A stretch of DNA of 64,000 nt, taken from the NCBI GenBank assembly GCA_947454155.1, contig CANGIT010000003.1:143766-207765 (forward strand). The letters run 5' to 3'. The position numbers and the translations under genes are program-made. The stretch comes from Chitinophagaceae bacterium. GTDB taxonomy: Bacteria > Bacteroidota > Bacteroidia > Chitinophagales > Chitinophagaceae. Positions 6,745-15,474 of this stretch are shown here, one piece after another. Position 1 is the first letter of the stretch. Each line of letters starts with the position of its first letter. The notes beneath the pieces are model-generated. The model had not been told where the DNA came from. It saw only the letters and a list, made by a program, of their open reading frames with translations, and searched no databases.

Positions 6745-8607
6745 ATGAGCAAAAAGAAATTGACAACTGCTGCAAGCAATCACATTGTACCCACTAAAGA
6801 CATTTATTATTTTCTATTTTTTCTTTTCCTGATTGTTTTACTGTATGGCCGTACCCTAGGATTTGATTTTGTATTGGACGATGGACTCTTTATCCTCAAT
6901 AATCCTGTTGTCCAAAAAGGCATTTCAGGCATTCCAGCTGCTTTCAGTCAGGGCAGCATGCTTCATTTCAAAGGAGGCAACTTTCAAATCTATCGTCCAT
7001 TACAAATCAGTTTCTTTTGCCTCGAAAAACAATTTTTCGGATTTACACCCGGTGCATTTCATTTCTTCAATCTTGTACTTTACTTTCTGACCAGTATTAT
7101 TATTTACAAACTGATGAGAATGGCTTTCCCGCAATGGCACAAAGGCTTCGCAATGCTCATCACATTGCTTTTTATTGTGCATCCCATTCATACCGAAGTG
7201 GTGGCCAATGCCAAAAGTCAGGATGAACTGCTTTCAGCTCTGTTCAACTTAAGTGCATTGCTTTTCTTGTTCAAGGCTTTACAACATGAGAAAAGGAATA
7301 ACGCTTTCTATCTATTATCTGTACTGCTTTTTTTATTAGGATTGTTTTCAAAGGAAAGTTCTTTTGCTTTTATTGTCATCTTTTCTGCCGCCTTATTTTT
7401 ATTGTTGAAAAAGAAGGCAAAAGATACTGTAATCTTGTCCTTGCCATATTTCATGGCCGGTCTGTTTTTTTTAATCTGTAGACATTTTGCCATCAAGGAT
7501 GTTTTCACCGAAAATGAAACCACCGTAGTTGAAAATGTGCTTTATGGCGCCAAAGACTTTTCAATGTTGTGGGGCACCAAACTGGAAATTCTTTTTTATT
7601 ACTTGAAGATGATGGTATTCCCCTATCCTATGACTTGGGACTACTCTTTCAATCAGATTCCACTGATCTCACTTCTATCTTTCGTTCCTTTATTCTCATT
7701 GTTGCTTTACATGCTAATCGGCTTACTGATGGTGTTCAATATTTACAAAAGACCATCTGTAAGTTTTGGTTTATTTTTTTTCATCGTGCTCATCGCACCT
7801 ACCTCTAATCTCTTTTTTCTGAATGGCGCAACGTTTGCCGATCGCTTTTTGTTTTTGCCTTCACTGGGCTTCATCATGGCTATTGTTTCATTCCTTCTTA
7901 CCATTGTCAAAAATTCAAATGATTCAATGAAGTCAAAGCCGGGATGGTTGGTTTACAGCACCTGTGCGCTGATTTCCTGCCTGTTCTTTTTCATGACCAC
8001 CCATCGAAATGAAGATTGGAAATCTGACGATGCCGTTTTTCGTTCTGGCGCCCTGAATGCTCCCAATAGCAGCCGAACAAATGCCGGAATGGGTACGCAG
8101 TATTTCAATATGGCGGAAGCGGAAACAGACCCAATGCGCAGGCAAATTGAAGTGGACAGTGCCATTTATTTTTTCAAAAGGAGTCTGGATATTTTTCCTG
8201 ACAATTCAAATGCTTCTTATAAACTTGGACTGATCTTTTCTTTATTGAACAATCAACAGCAATCTATCTATTACTACAGGAAGTCAATTCAATCAAAACC
8301 CAACAATATTCAGGCTTTGAACAATATCGGGGCTGTTTATGCAGGCATGAACCGATTTGATTCTGCCGCCTTTTTTTTCAAAAAAGCTTTTGATGTTGAT
8401 GATATCAATGAGATGACCTTAACCAATATGTGTATTGCAGAATATAATATTGGGCATTACCAGCAATCCATCAATTATGGAGATATGGCGGAGAAAAAAG
8501 GAATGGGGAATAAGAAAGTGTACAACATGCTGTCATTGTCATGGGGTGCTATGGGTAATCCGGAAAAAGCAAAAGAATACGCCGGCAAAGCAAGCATGAG
8601 CCGTTGA
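6745..8607 (+). CDS. TMTC-like GT-C glycosyltransferase with C-terminal TPR repeats
   Basis: The 620-residue protein has about ten membrane helices over residues 20-410. The first periplasmic loop holds an Asp-Asp motif (FDFVLDDGLFILNNP) typical of lipid-sugar-dependent GT-C transferases. About four TPR repeats follow (residues 440-615, e.g. NASYKLGLIFSLLNNQQQSI). Animal TMTC proteins with this layout are O-mannosyltransferases; the bacterial substrate is unknown. The stop codon directly abuts the stop codon of the convergent gene at 8608. Confidence 0.72.
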   Translation: MSKKKLTTAASNHIVPTKDIYYFLFFLFLIVLLYGRTLGFDFVLDDGLFILNNPVVQKGISGIPAAFSQGSMLHFKGGNFQIYRPLQISFFCLEKQFFGFTPGAFHFFNLVLYFLTSIIIYKLMRMAFPQWHKGFAMLITLLFIVHPIHTEVVANAKSQDELLSALFNLSALLFLFKALQHEKRNNAFYLLSVLLFLLGLFSKESSFAFIVIFSAALFLLLKKKAKDTVILSLPYFMAGLFFLICRHFAIKDVFTENETTVVENVLYGAKDFSMLWGTKLEILFYYLKMMVFPYPMTWDYSFNQIPLISLLSFVPLFSLLLYMLIGLLMVFNIYKRPSVSFGLFFFIVLIAPTSNLFFLNGATFADRFLFLPSLGFIMAIVSFLLTIVKNSNDSMKSKPGWLVYSTCALISCLFFFMTTHRNEDWKSDDAVFRSGALNAPNSSRTNAGMGTQYFNMAEAETDPMRRQIEVDSAIYFFKRSLDIFPDNSNASYKLGLIFSLLNNQQQSIYYYRKSIQSKPNNIQALNNIGAVYAGMNRFDSAAFFFKKAFDVDDINEMTLTNMCIAEYNIGHYQQSINYGDMAEKKGMGNKKVYNMLSLSWGAMGNPEKAKEYAGKASMSR

Positions 8608-10698
8608 TTACTGACTGATTGATGTGGTGATTGTGATTTCACTCTTTTTATTGTCAATAATTATCTTACCATATTTATTCAAAGCACTTTGTCCAAATAG
8701 CAAGGGAGCATTTTTATTGTTGACCACAGAAGCGGTAACATTTTTCAATACAATACCTCCAATTTCCACCCTGCGCAACATCACTTTGGTACCAACAGAA
8801 ATATTGCCGTTGGCGTCCATATAGTTTTGTTTACCCATGATGTCCGAATCGTTGAGGTATTCATTTTTTAGCATGAACAGCGCTTCCGTCTGAGAAATGG
8901 AGATGTCGCTGGCACCAGTATCAAAAATAAAATTGAGTCGAAGGTCATTGACTTTACAGGACACTTCGTAAGTACCGGATCCTCTGGATTTCATGGGGAT
9001 GGTAGCAGTTTCACTACGCTCTGTTTTTACCGCGCCGGCAGAAGTATCAATCTTATTGGTTTCAAAAAATTGTTTTCTGTTTTCTGCCACCAGAGAAGCA
9101 AAGCTTTTACACTTCATGGCATTGACCATGTCATCATCCTGTGTGATGTGCTTGAAATTGATGTAGCCCATTGCAAAAGCAAGTTGCATGTTTGTCAGGG
9201 CTTTGGCGGTGTCATTTGACAATGAATAAAGACAGGCGGCGTCATAATAATTGGTTTCATTGGGATACTGATCCAATACTTTTTGTTGCCATTCCAACGC
9301 TTCTTTTTTTCTGCCTAAATGAAATAATGCATACTGTCTGTAGTTTCCTGTTTCTGTTATCACCGTATCCAAAGCAAGTATAGTATTGAAATCATCTTTG
9401 GCCTTGTTGGAATCAACAGCATTTCTCAAATAAATTCGACCTCTGTGTAAGTAGGTGTAAATCGATTTGTTATTGATGGAAATGGCATCACTGTAATCAA
9501 TCAGTGCATCTGCATATTTATGTTGCAAAACATCTTTGATCCATCCTCTTCTGAAATAAAACCAGTCTTCTCTGGGTTCCATCTCTATAGCCTTGTTAAA
9601 ATCATCCAAGGCGCCGTTTAAATCTCCTTTCAATCTTTTTACATCTCCACGATAAGCATAGCAAAAAGCTTCAGTGGAGTCAATGGCCAAAGAAGAAGAG
9701 TAGTCAGTAATCGACTGATCATAAAAACCCGCACTACTGAAACAGCCCGCACGATAATTAAGCAAATTATCTCTGTCGGCCGGATCAATCAAATCATAAA
9801 CTTTATTATAATCCCTGATGGCGCCGGTAAAATCCTTTTTATTTTCCAGTAGTTGGGCCCGAATAAAATACCAGTCGTCTTTTTCAGGTGTGGCTACAAT
9901 TTTAGCATTGACCTTTGACAAAGCCAGCGAATAATTCTTTTTGGCATATTCAATGAATAGATTTTTTGCTTGTTTGTCGGACTCATCTAAAACATAAGAG
10001 GTGAAAACATCATCAATGGCCTTGTTGAATTCTTTCTTTTCCTTGAACAAAATCGCTCTGTAATAAAAACCTGTGGCATATTCCGGATCAAGTTTCACCA
10101 GCTTGTTCAATATGATTTCTGCTTGTTCGTGATTTTTTTGGGCCAGATGATTTCTTCCCAGACCTGCCAATGCCCTTACTTCACCTTCATTTCTCTGCAA
10201 CACCTGGTTGTAGTCGGCCTCGGCTTTTTCATATTCGCTGTGTTCAAAATAAACTTGCGCCCTGTCTATGTAATATTCAATGTAATCAGGAGAAAGTTTG
10301 ATGGCAGTGGCATATTCATCCATTGCTTTATTGTACTCATCAATTACCAGGTACAATTCACCTTTCAAGCGATGTGATGCGGCAAGCCAGGACTTTTCCT
10401 TATTGCTGAAATTTTTTATGGCGACGTTGATATCGGTCAGGGCCAGTGAGTATTTCTCTTTTGATTTATAAATCAAGGCACGATAAAAATAGGCTTCATA
10501 ATTTTTGGGATTATCATTCAGCTCTCTTCCAAGGTAGTCCAGCGCCTCATCGTAATTATTATTTTTGAAAGCTTCTGTAGCCTTCTGGTAATTATAACTT
10601 TGTGCAAATATGTGAGATGGGTTAATCAACAATACCGCTATTGTTAGCATAGCGGCAAATAGAAGCTGCTGTAAGCGAAAGCTTAATTGATATTGCAT
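8608..10698 (-). CDS. TPR protein with C-terminal retropepsin-like aspartic protease domain
   Basis: The 696-residue protein has an N-terminal signal anchor, then about twelve TPR motifs (residues 35-520, repeated AYFYRA/YAYRG-type helices). A single-chain retropepsin-like domain ends it (about 575-695) with the catalytic FDTGAS motif and an ILLFGQSAL-like hydrophobic-Gly strand (LLFGQSALNKYG). Retropepsin-type domains of this class (gag-asp) need dimerisation for activity. The TPR part may hold substrates in the periplasm. A CAAAACTA complement (TAGTTTTG) at 10727-10734 may be its -7 box. Confidence 0.8.
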   Translation of the reverse strand: MQYQLSFRLQQLLFAAMLTIAVLLINPSHIFAQSYNYQKATEAFKNNNYDEALDYLGRELNDNPKNYEAYFYRALIYKSKEKYSLALTDINVAIKNFSNKEKSWLAASHRLKGELYLVIDEYNKAMDEYATAIKLSPDYIEYYIDRAQVYFEHSEYEKAEADYNQVLQRNEGEVRALAGLGRNHLAQKNHEQAEIILNKLVKLDPEYATGFYYRAILFKEKKEFNKAIDDVFTSYVLDESDKQAKNLFIEYAKKNYSLALSKVNAKIVATPEKDDWYFIRAQLLENKKDFTGAIRDYNKVYDLIDPADRDNLLNYRAGCFSSAGFYDQSITDYSSSLAIDSTEAFCYAYRGDVKRLKGDLNGALDDFNKAIEMEPREDWFYFRRGWIKDVLQHKYADALIDYSDAISINNKSIYTYLHRGRIYLRNAVDSNKAKDDFNTILALDTVITETGNYRQYALFHLGRKKEALEWQQKVLDQYPNETNYYDAACLYSLSNDTAKALTNMQLAFAMGYINFKHITQDDDMVNAMKCKSFASLVAENRKQFFETNKIDTSAGAVKTERSETATIPMKSRGSGTYEVSCKVNDLRLNFIFDTGASDISISQTEALFMLKNEYLNDSDIMGKQNYMDANGNISVGTKVMLRRVEIGGIVLKNVTASVVNNKNAPLLFGQSALNKYGKIIIDNKKSEITITTSISQ

Positions 10699-10826
10699 GA
10701 AGTTTTATTTTTAAAATGAAATTTACCAAAACTAACGCTCACCTGAAATAATTTTTTATTATTAGCAGTTCATTATCTTTTTTCTGCTAATTCATTTTTG
10801 CATGATAGGTAATGCGGGGCACTGTC

Positions 10827-11966
10827 TCAATAATGTATTGTTTTTTGTTGTGAACCGTTGAAATCGATTCTCAGTCCAAAGAGCCCGATGTTGTTCTCTT
10901 TCAATCCATAATGATCGTTGCCCGTAGAAATTCGCCCCTCTCCATAAAAAATCACTCGTTTGATTGGTTTATATTCAAAACCCGCAATGATATAGGACCG
11001 CATGAATTGATGAGACAAAGGAAGATTCTTAGTACTCGGAAAAAGACCATTATATCCTACCAGAAAAGTAGTTTTGTGTTGCTTATACCGCGTAATATAT
11101 TCAACTCCGTAAGCATCGAATACAACAGAATTTGATTCGTTATTGATTTCCATTGACACCAGGTCGCCATTTGTTTGGCGAGACAATAATGCAGCTGTGT
11201 ACCATTTCTTGTTTTCATAACTCAATCCCATTATCATGTACTGTGGATTGGCTTTAAACCCTATTACTTTACTGATAAGCATTGGTGAAACATAGGCTTT
11301 GTTATACGCAACGCCTACTTTCAGTAAAGGGTTTATTTGATATTGCACAGAAGCGCCAATGCCATTTGAAAATTTATGGTCCAATGCAGAGCCAAATAAA
11401 CCTTGTACGCCAACATACCATTTGCCCCATTTGTTTCTGTAGGTCAATGATTGATTAGCCCTGCCCGTTCCAAGGTCACCACCATCGGAATTTGCAGGAT
11501 AGGCATTGCTGCCATTGCATCCGAAAACATTGAATTGATCCGTATAAGCGGCAATGTCATAATAAGCACCGTATTGTTTCCCTAATTTGAACGTGCCATA
11601 CTTGCCTAAGTCAACACCCATATAACCCGTTCTTGCAGCAAACAGCTGTTTGGTTTGCGACTGGTCCAACACGAAGAAACCTGAAGAAGTGCGATTGGCT
11701 ATATTGAAGTTTGTGGAACCTGAAAACAAATTGATACCGATTTCCGCACCCATGAAATATCTAGAGGATGATCCGTATTCAGAAAATTCAAACCCAAGCC
11801 GGCTGCCGTTTTCCTGCATGGTAAGATCCTTGTTGTAGTACTGGAAATGACCTCGAAAGCTGGCATAATAATTCAAACCAAACTTGAGTGAATCAGTTGT
11901 TTGGGCACATATATTCGCATGAAAAAAAAGCAGTGACAGCAGAACAAAAAGGTACAATCGGGTCAT
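10827..11966 (-). CDS. Outer-membrane porin
   Basis: The 379-residue protein has a signal peptide ending in ANICAQ and alternating beta-strand sequence throughout, with the porin-type GTFKLGKQYGAYYD strand and an RNKWGKWYVGVQG strand. The chain ends in an aromatic Tyr, as expected for a beta-barrel recognised by the BAM complex. The ATG at 11966 was chosen because the frame extension only adds a TTG two codons earlier. It probably allows diffusion of small solutes; selectivity cannot be read. Confidence 0.75.
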   Translation of the reverse strand: MTRLYLFVLLSLLFFHANICAQTTDSLKFGLNYYASFRGHFQYYNKDLTMQENGSRLGFEFSEYGSSSRYFMGAEIGINLFSGSTNFNIANRTSSGFFVLDQSQTKQLFAARTGYMGVDLGKYGTFKLGKQYGAYYDIAAYTDQFNVFGCNGSNAYPANSDGGDLGTGRANQSLTYRNKWGKWYVGVQGLFGSALDHKFSNGIGASVQYQINPLLKVGVAYNKAYVSPMLISKVIGFKANPQYMIMGLSYENKKWYTAALLSRQTNGDLVSMEINNESNSVVFDAYGVEYITRYKQHKTTFLVGYNGLFPSTKNLPLSHQFMRSYIIAGFEYKPIKRVIFYGEGRISTGNDHYGLKENNIGLFGLRIDFNGSQQKTIHY

Positions 11967-12262
11967 TTTCAAAAATACATTTTCTTTTTTGAAAGCTACC
12001 GGCTATTGTAGCAAAGAACCTCACGTTCAGCCGTAATACATTGAACGATTTCAAAATAAAGGCTTTTGACGTCGGAGTAGAAATTTCTTGTAGAAATAAA
12101 TCCCATAACAACCAAAAGTAAACAACGGCAAAAAATAGCTGGCATCAGCAATGAGCGTATTTTTTTCAAAATATATCTACTCGAAAAATGAGTCGTCATT
12201 TAAATTGAAATACTCACATAAAACGTCTCATGAGCAAAAATAAACTTTACAAAAGATAAATT

Positions 12263-13741
12263 TTAAGGTTGTCTATGTTTTTCCTTTCTTCTTGTATGTG
12301 TGGTTAAGATCCTTTTATTTTCCTGCTTTACAATTTCATTATTTCTGTGGCTCCAGATATTTTTTCTTGCAATTTTTGCTGAAACATTTAAATCAACTAT
12401 TGGCATGGGGTAATCCTTGCCAATAATTATACCAGCAATCTCTTGTTCCATGGCACTCATCTTGTATGGTTCATGAATAAATTCAGTTGGAACATTTTTT
12501 AATTGAGGCAACCATTTTTTTATGAATACCCCTTGCGGGTCATGCTCTTGACTTTGTTTTACAGGATTATAAATTCTGATCGTATTGACACCTGTTGTAC
12601 CCGCTTGCATTTGAAATTGGGGGTAATGAATGCCTGGCTCATAATCTAAAAACAAATTCGCCAGATGATATACTCCCCATCTCCAATCCTGATAGAGATG
12701 ATGACAAAAGAAGCTTACCAACATAGACCGCATTCTAAAGTTCAACCAACCTGTTTCAATTAAACATTTCATACAAGCATCTACCAATGGATACCCTGTG
12801 TCTCCCATTTTCCATGCATGGATAAATGCTTCATTTAATGAATGCTCAAGCAACTCGTATCCATGATTGATGCAGGCTGTTTCATAACTACATTCCACTT
12901 CAAATTTCTGTATGAAATGACAATGCCATTTCAGTCTTGTAAGAAAGCTTGTAAATGGATATTGGGAAGCAGAGCTTCTGGAATGATTGTAAACATATTG
13001 ATAGGCTTGTTTGACACTGATATTTCCCCAACTCAAATAAGGTGATATCCTGGCGCAACTAATTCTGCTTTCTGCAGGCTTGCTGATATGTTTATTATAA
13101 TTTTTTCCTCTTTCATGAATGAATGATTTTAAATATCTCCAAGCAGCAACTTCTCCTGCGGGTTGAAACGTATTGGAATATACTTTTAGTTGATGGGTTA
13201 ACTCATCCGGGATTGAAAAATTATTTTCAAAAGCCGGAATTCCCCTGATAGAAAACTCGTTCTTGACAAGAGGCGAATGCATGATTGAATACCACTGTTT
13301 ATCCCAACCATTTCTGTTTGAAATGCCTCTTTGTATGCCATCACGTTGACTTTCTTTCCATCGGATATTGTGCTCTTTACAAAATTTCGAGATCTCCTTG
13401 TCTCTTTCGTAGGTTAATCTTATGCCGCTTTCCTGATAACTAAAAATATTTTGAACATCAAATTGATGATGAATTTCGTCGAATACTGCCCTTGCTTCAG
13501 CGTAAAATATCTCTACTTTTTTGTTGAATGAATTTAGTTTGTGATTCAGTTGCAAAATGGCATGATACTGAAATTGAAGATGTCTGAAACTTGTATCCGG
13601 ATATGAAATGACTGACGGTTCTAAAATAAATATTATCAAGTAAGGCAAAGGACTTTGTTCTGCCAAATGCAAGGGGAGGTGATCCTGCGAGCGAATATCT
13701 CTTTTCAGCCAGACTATGTTTATTGCTTTTCTTGTTGACAT
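12263..13741 (-). CDS. Cryptochrome/photolyase family protein, divergent flavin pocket
   Basis: The 492-residue protein has the N-terminal alpha/beta antenna-binding domain (NIVWLKRDIRSQDH) and a C-terminal FAD domain with TGWLNFRMRSML, DWRWG and YNPVKQSQEHDPQG. Aligned from memory with the E. coli enzyme, D372 and W359 are kept. N378, next to flavin N5, becomes His, and the flavin-proximal Trp W382 becomes Phe (segment LDYEPGIHYPQFQMQAGTTG). It belongs to a photolyase-like subgroup seen in Bacteroidota; whether it repairs CPD, (6-4) lesions or acts as a sensor cannot be told. Confidence 0.85.
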   Translation of the reverse strand: MSTRKAINIVWLKRDIRSQDHLPLHLAEQSPLPYLIIFILEPSVISYPDTSFRHLQFQYHAILQLNHKLNSFNKKVEIFYAEARAVFDEIHHQFDVQNIFSYQESGIRLTYERDKEISKFCKEHNIRWKESQRDGIQRGISNRNGWDKQWYSIMHSPLVKNEFSIRGIPAFENNFSIPDELTHQLKVYSNTFQPAGEVAAWRYLKSFIHERGKNYNKHISKPAESRISCARISPYLSWGNISVKQAYQYVYNHSRSSASQYPFTSFLTRLKWHCHFIQKFEVECSYETACINHGYELLEHSLNEAFIHAWKMGDTGYPLVDACMKCLIETGWLNFRMRSMLVSFFCHHLYQDWRWGVYHLANLFLDYEPGIHYPQFQMQAGTTGVNTIRIYNPVKQSQEHDPQGVFIKKWLPQLKNVPTEFIHEPYKMSAMEQEIAGIIIGKDYPMPIVDLNVSAKIARKNIWSHRNNEIVKQENKRILTTHTRRKEKHRQP

Positions 13742-13770
13742 AGCAGGAAATGATTATGGCCACTTACTTT

Positions 13771-13850
13771 CCGATACAAAACCTTAAAACCCTTTCCAGT
13801 AAAGGTTTTCAGGGGCGGAGTACAAATGGGATGCAGGAATAAAAAGTAAG
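13771..13850. repeat. Direct repeat A, outer junction of the mnmE cassette array
   Basis: It is 80 bases and matches repeat B at 70 of 80 positions without gaps by my count. On the minus strand its outer edge reads Phe-Cys-Ile-Gly-Lys-stop (TTT TGT ATC GGA AAG TAA), the C-terminus of MnmE. It contains an imperfect dyad (arms 13786-13796 and 13799-13809), as in tyrosine-recombinase sites. Confidence 0.8.
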
Positions 13851-13925
13851 TTGTGATGGTTTCTGAATTATATTTTTTAGCTTCTGAAATTCAATTGTCA
13901 AGGAATCCATTATAGTTTAAAACTA

Positions 13926-15119
13926 TCAATACAAACAACCAAACATCCACAAAGGCAATTCATTTCCAATAGGAAATTCCAAATCATCTTTAACCACCCA
14001 CGCATTTTTAATCCCTGCAATCTGTTTTATTGATTTATCCTTACCTCCTACTTCAAAAGTATATTTATTATCAACAAAAAAGTCGCCCTGTTTTGGCATA
14101 GCAATTTTACTCACTGCATTTAATTGCGATAGGAAAAATGTTTCGCGTAAATTACCTTTATCTACTTGTTGTTCAGCCAAAGCATATAATAGATTTGTAT
14201 TGTTCAAATAAATCTTTTCTGGCTTCTGTAATACTGCAGTGCTTTTACCTGCAGGCTGCAATAATGAAATCAGTTTTGCTTGTTCCAAGTAATGAAGATA
14301 ATTATTGAGCGAGTTTCTGTGTATGTTTGTTTTTTCTGCTAGTGTAACCAGATTTGGTTTAAAAGGCACCTGCTGTGATATCACATACATCAATTGCAAA
14401 ATTTTTTTTGCATTTCGAATATCAAAGTCCTTCAACTCTGCCATATCATATTCAACAATTGTCCTTATTAATTGATTTATTTTTTGATGAACAGTTTCTT
14501 TATCCTCCATCATAAAAGGATAATAACCAGTTTGTAAATACTCATTAAAATATTCTAAGGGACGGAAAGAATTGGGCAGCTGTTTCTTTAAAGCAGAAGC
14601 AGCTGCCAAAATCTCATTCAAAGAAAATACAGGTAGCTGTAAATTATATTTTAACGAAAGAAACTCACGGTATGATAAACCAGGTAATTCGTAAACAATA
14701 GCCCTTCTACTCAAATCTCCTTCTTGTCTGCTGATATCAATAATTGAGGAGCCGGTGAAAATTATTTTTATCCCTGTATAAATGTCATAGATATTTTTTA
14801 TTTCGGTAGACCAGTTTTTGTATTTGTGTACTTCATCCAATACCAGAATTTTACCTCCTTGTTTATGAAACTGAGCAATCGTTTCTTTTAAACTGTGATT
14901 TGTAAAATAGAGATCATCCAATGAAAAATAGGCCGCTTTAGTTACCGGTAAATCTTGTTGCTTCAACCATTGTAATGATAAAGTTGTTTTACCGGTTCCC
15001 CTGGCTCCTTTAATTCCAATTAAGCGATTGTTCCACTTTATTTCGTTAAACAGAAAGCGCTTAAAATCGAGCGTTGTATTACATAACAAATATTCGGATT
15101 GTTCAAGCAGTGTATTCAT
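13926..15119 (-). CDS. AAA_14 ATPase with DUF4143 C-terminal domain
   Basis: The 397-residue protein has Walker A (GARGTGKT, about 38-45), Walker B (KILVLDEVH), a sensor region (IIFTGSSI) and Arg-rich RRAIVYEL. A winged-helix part (HRNSLNNYLHYLEQAKLI) precedes a C-terminal segment FFVDNKYTFEVGGKDK that resembles a PD-(D/E)xK nuclease core. This family is common on mobile elements; its biological role is unsettled. The ATG at 15119 is preferred over 15191 because a -7 box and an inverted repeat lie between them. The surrounding DNA is visibly richer in A and T than its neighbours. Confidence 0.8.
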   Translation of the reverse strand: MNTLLEQSEYLLCNTTLDFKRFLFNEIKWNNRLIGIKGARGTGKTTLSLQWLKQQDLPVTKAAYFSLDDLYFTNHSLKETIAQFHKQGGKILVLDEVHKYKNWSTEIKNIYDIYTGIKIIFTGSSIIDISRQEGDLSRRAIVYELPGLSYREFLSLKYNLQLPVFSLNEILAAASALKKQLPNSFRPLEYFNEYLQTGYYPFMMEDKETVHQKINQLIRTIVEYDMAELKDFDIRNAKKILQLMYVISQQVPFKPNLVTLAEKTNIHRNSLNNYLHYLEQAKLISLLQPAGKSTAVLQKPEKIYLNNTNLLYALAEQQVDKGNLRETFFLSQLNAVSKIAMPKQGDFFVDNKYTFEVGGKDKSIKQIAGIKNAWVVKDDLEFPIGNELPLWMFGCLY

Positions 15120-15132
15120 ATGCACATTCTTT

Positions 15133-15159
15133 TGTGCAAATTTAATACTTATTTGCACA
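15133..15159 (-). promoter_or_regulatory. Perfect 9-bp inverted repeat overlapping the -7 box of the ATPase gene
   Basis: Arms TGTGCAAAT (15133-15141) and ATTTGCACA (15151-15159) flank a 9-base centre. Read on the minus strand it contains TAAATTTG (15137-15144), a match to the Bacteroidota -7 box, about 18 bases before the ATG at 15119. Further TGCA-containing words lie on both sides. It is a plausible operator for self-regulation. Confidence 0.5.
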
Positions 15160-15259
15160 TTATAAAATGCATTTTTAATTATTTTATGCACTTTTAAATA
15201 TGCATATTAAGGACTATTTTTAATCTATTTATTTGATTATCTATTTGTTACATCATTTG

Positions 15260-15339
15260 CCGATACAAAACTTTAAAACCCTTACCTGTAAAGGTTTTCA
15301 GGGGCGAGGTACAAATGGGGTACAAAGATAAAAAGTAAG
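15260..15339. repeat. Direct repeat B, inner junction of the mnmE cassette array
   Basis: This second 80-base copy is preceded by the TTTG needed to complete the core. On the minus strand its edge reads Phe-Cys-Ile-Gly-Lys-stop (TTT TGT ATC GGC AAA TGA). The dyad here is better, with arms 15275-15285 and 15288-15298 and one mismatch. Confidence 0.8.
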
Positions 15340-15474
15340 GAATAATAGGTTTAGAATTACATTACACCATCTCTGAACTTTCTTTATTTTTAAAGATCAA
15401 TATCTTCTCTAACTTTATATTTGAATGAATTTCGAATAAATCATTGACAAAATACAATAACTTAATTTGCCCTA

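Larger units (their letters stand above)
13769..15254. mobile_element. mnmE-site cassette Y carrying the ATPase/DUF4143 gene
   Basis: The stretch is bounded by direct repeat A and direct repeat B. Each repeat carries the sequence for the last MnmE codons on the minus strand. Inside lies one gene (13926-15119). No integrase is present. It is inferred to be a non-autonomous or decayed element that used the 3' end of mnmE as its target. Confidence 0.6.

Noticed and set aside
11893..12199. Minus-strand small frames between the photolyase and the porin
   Set aside because: They overlap each other, lack conserved features and run into the porin signal peptide.
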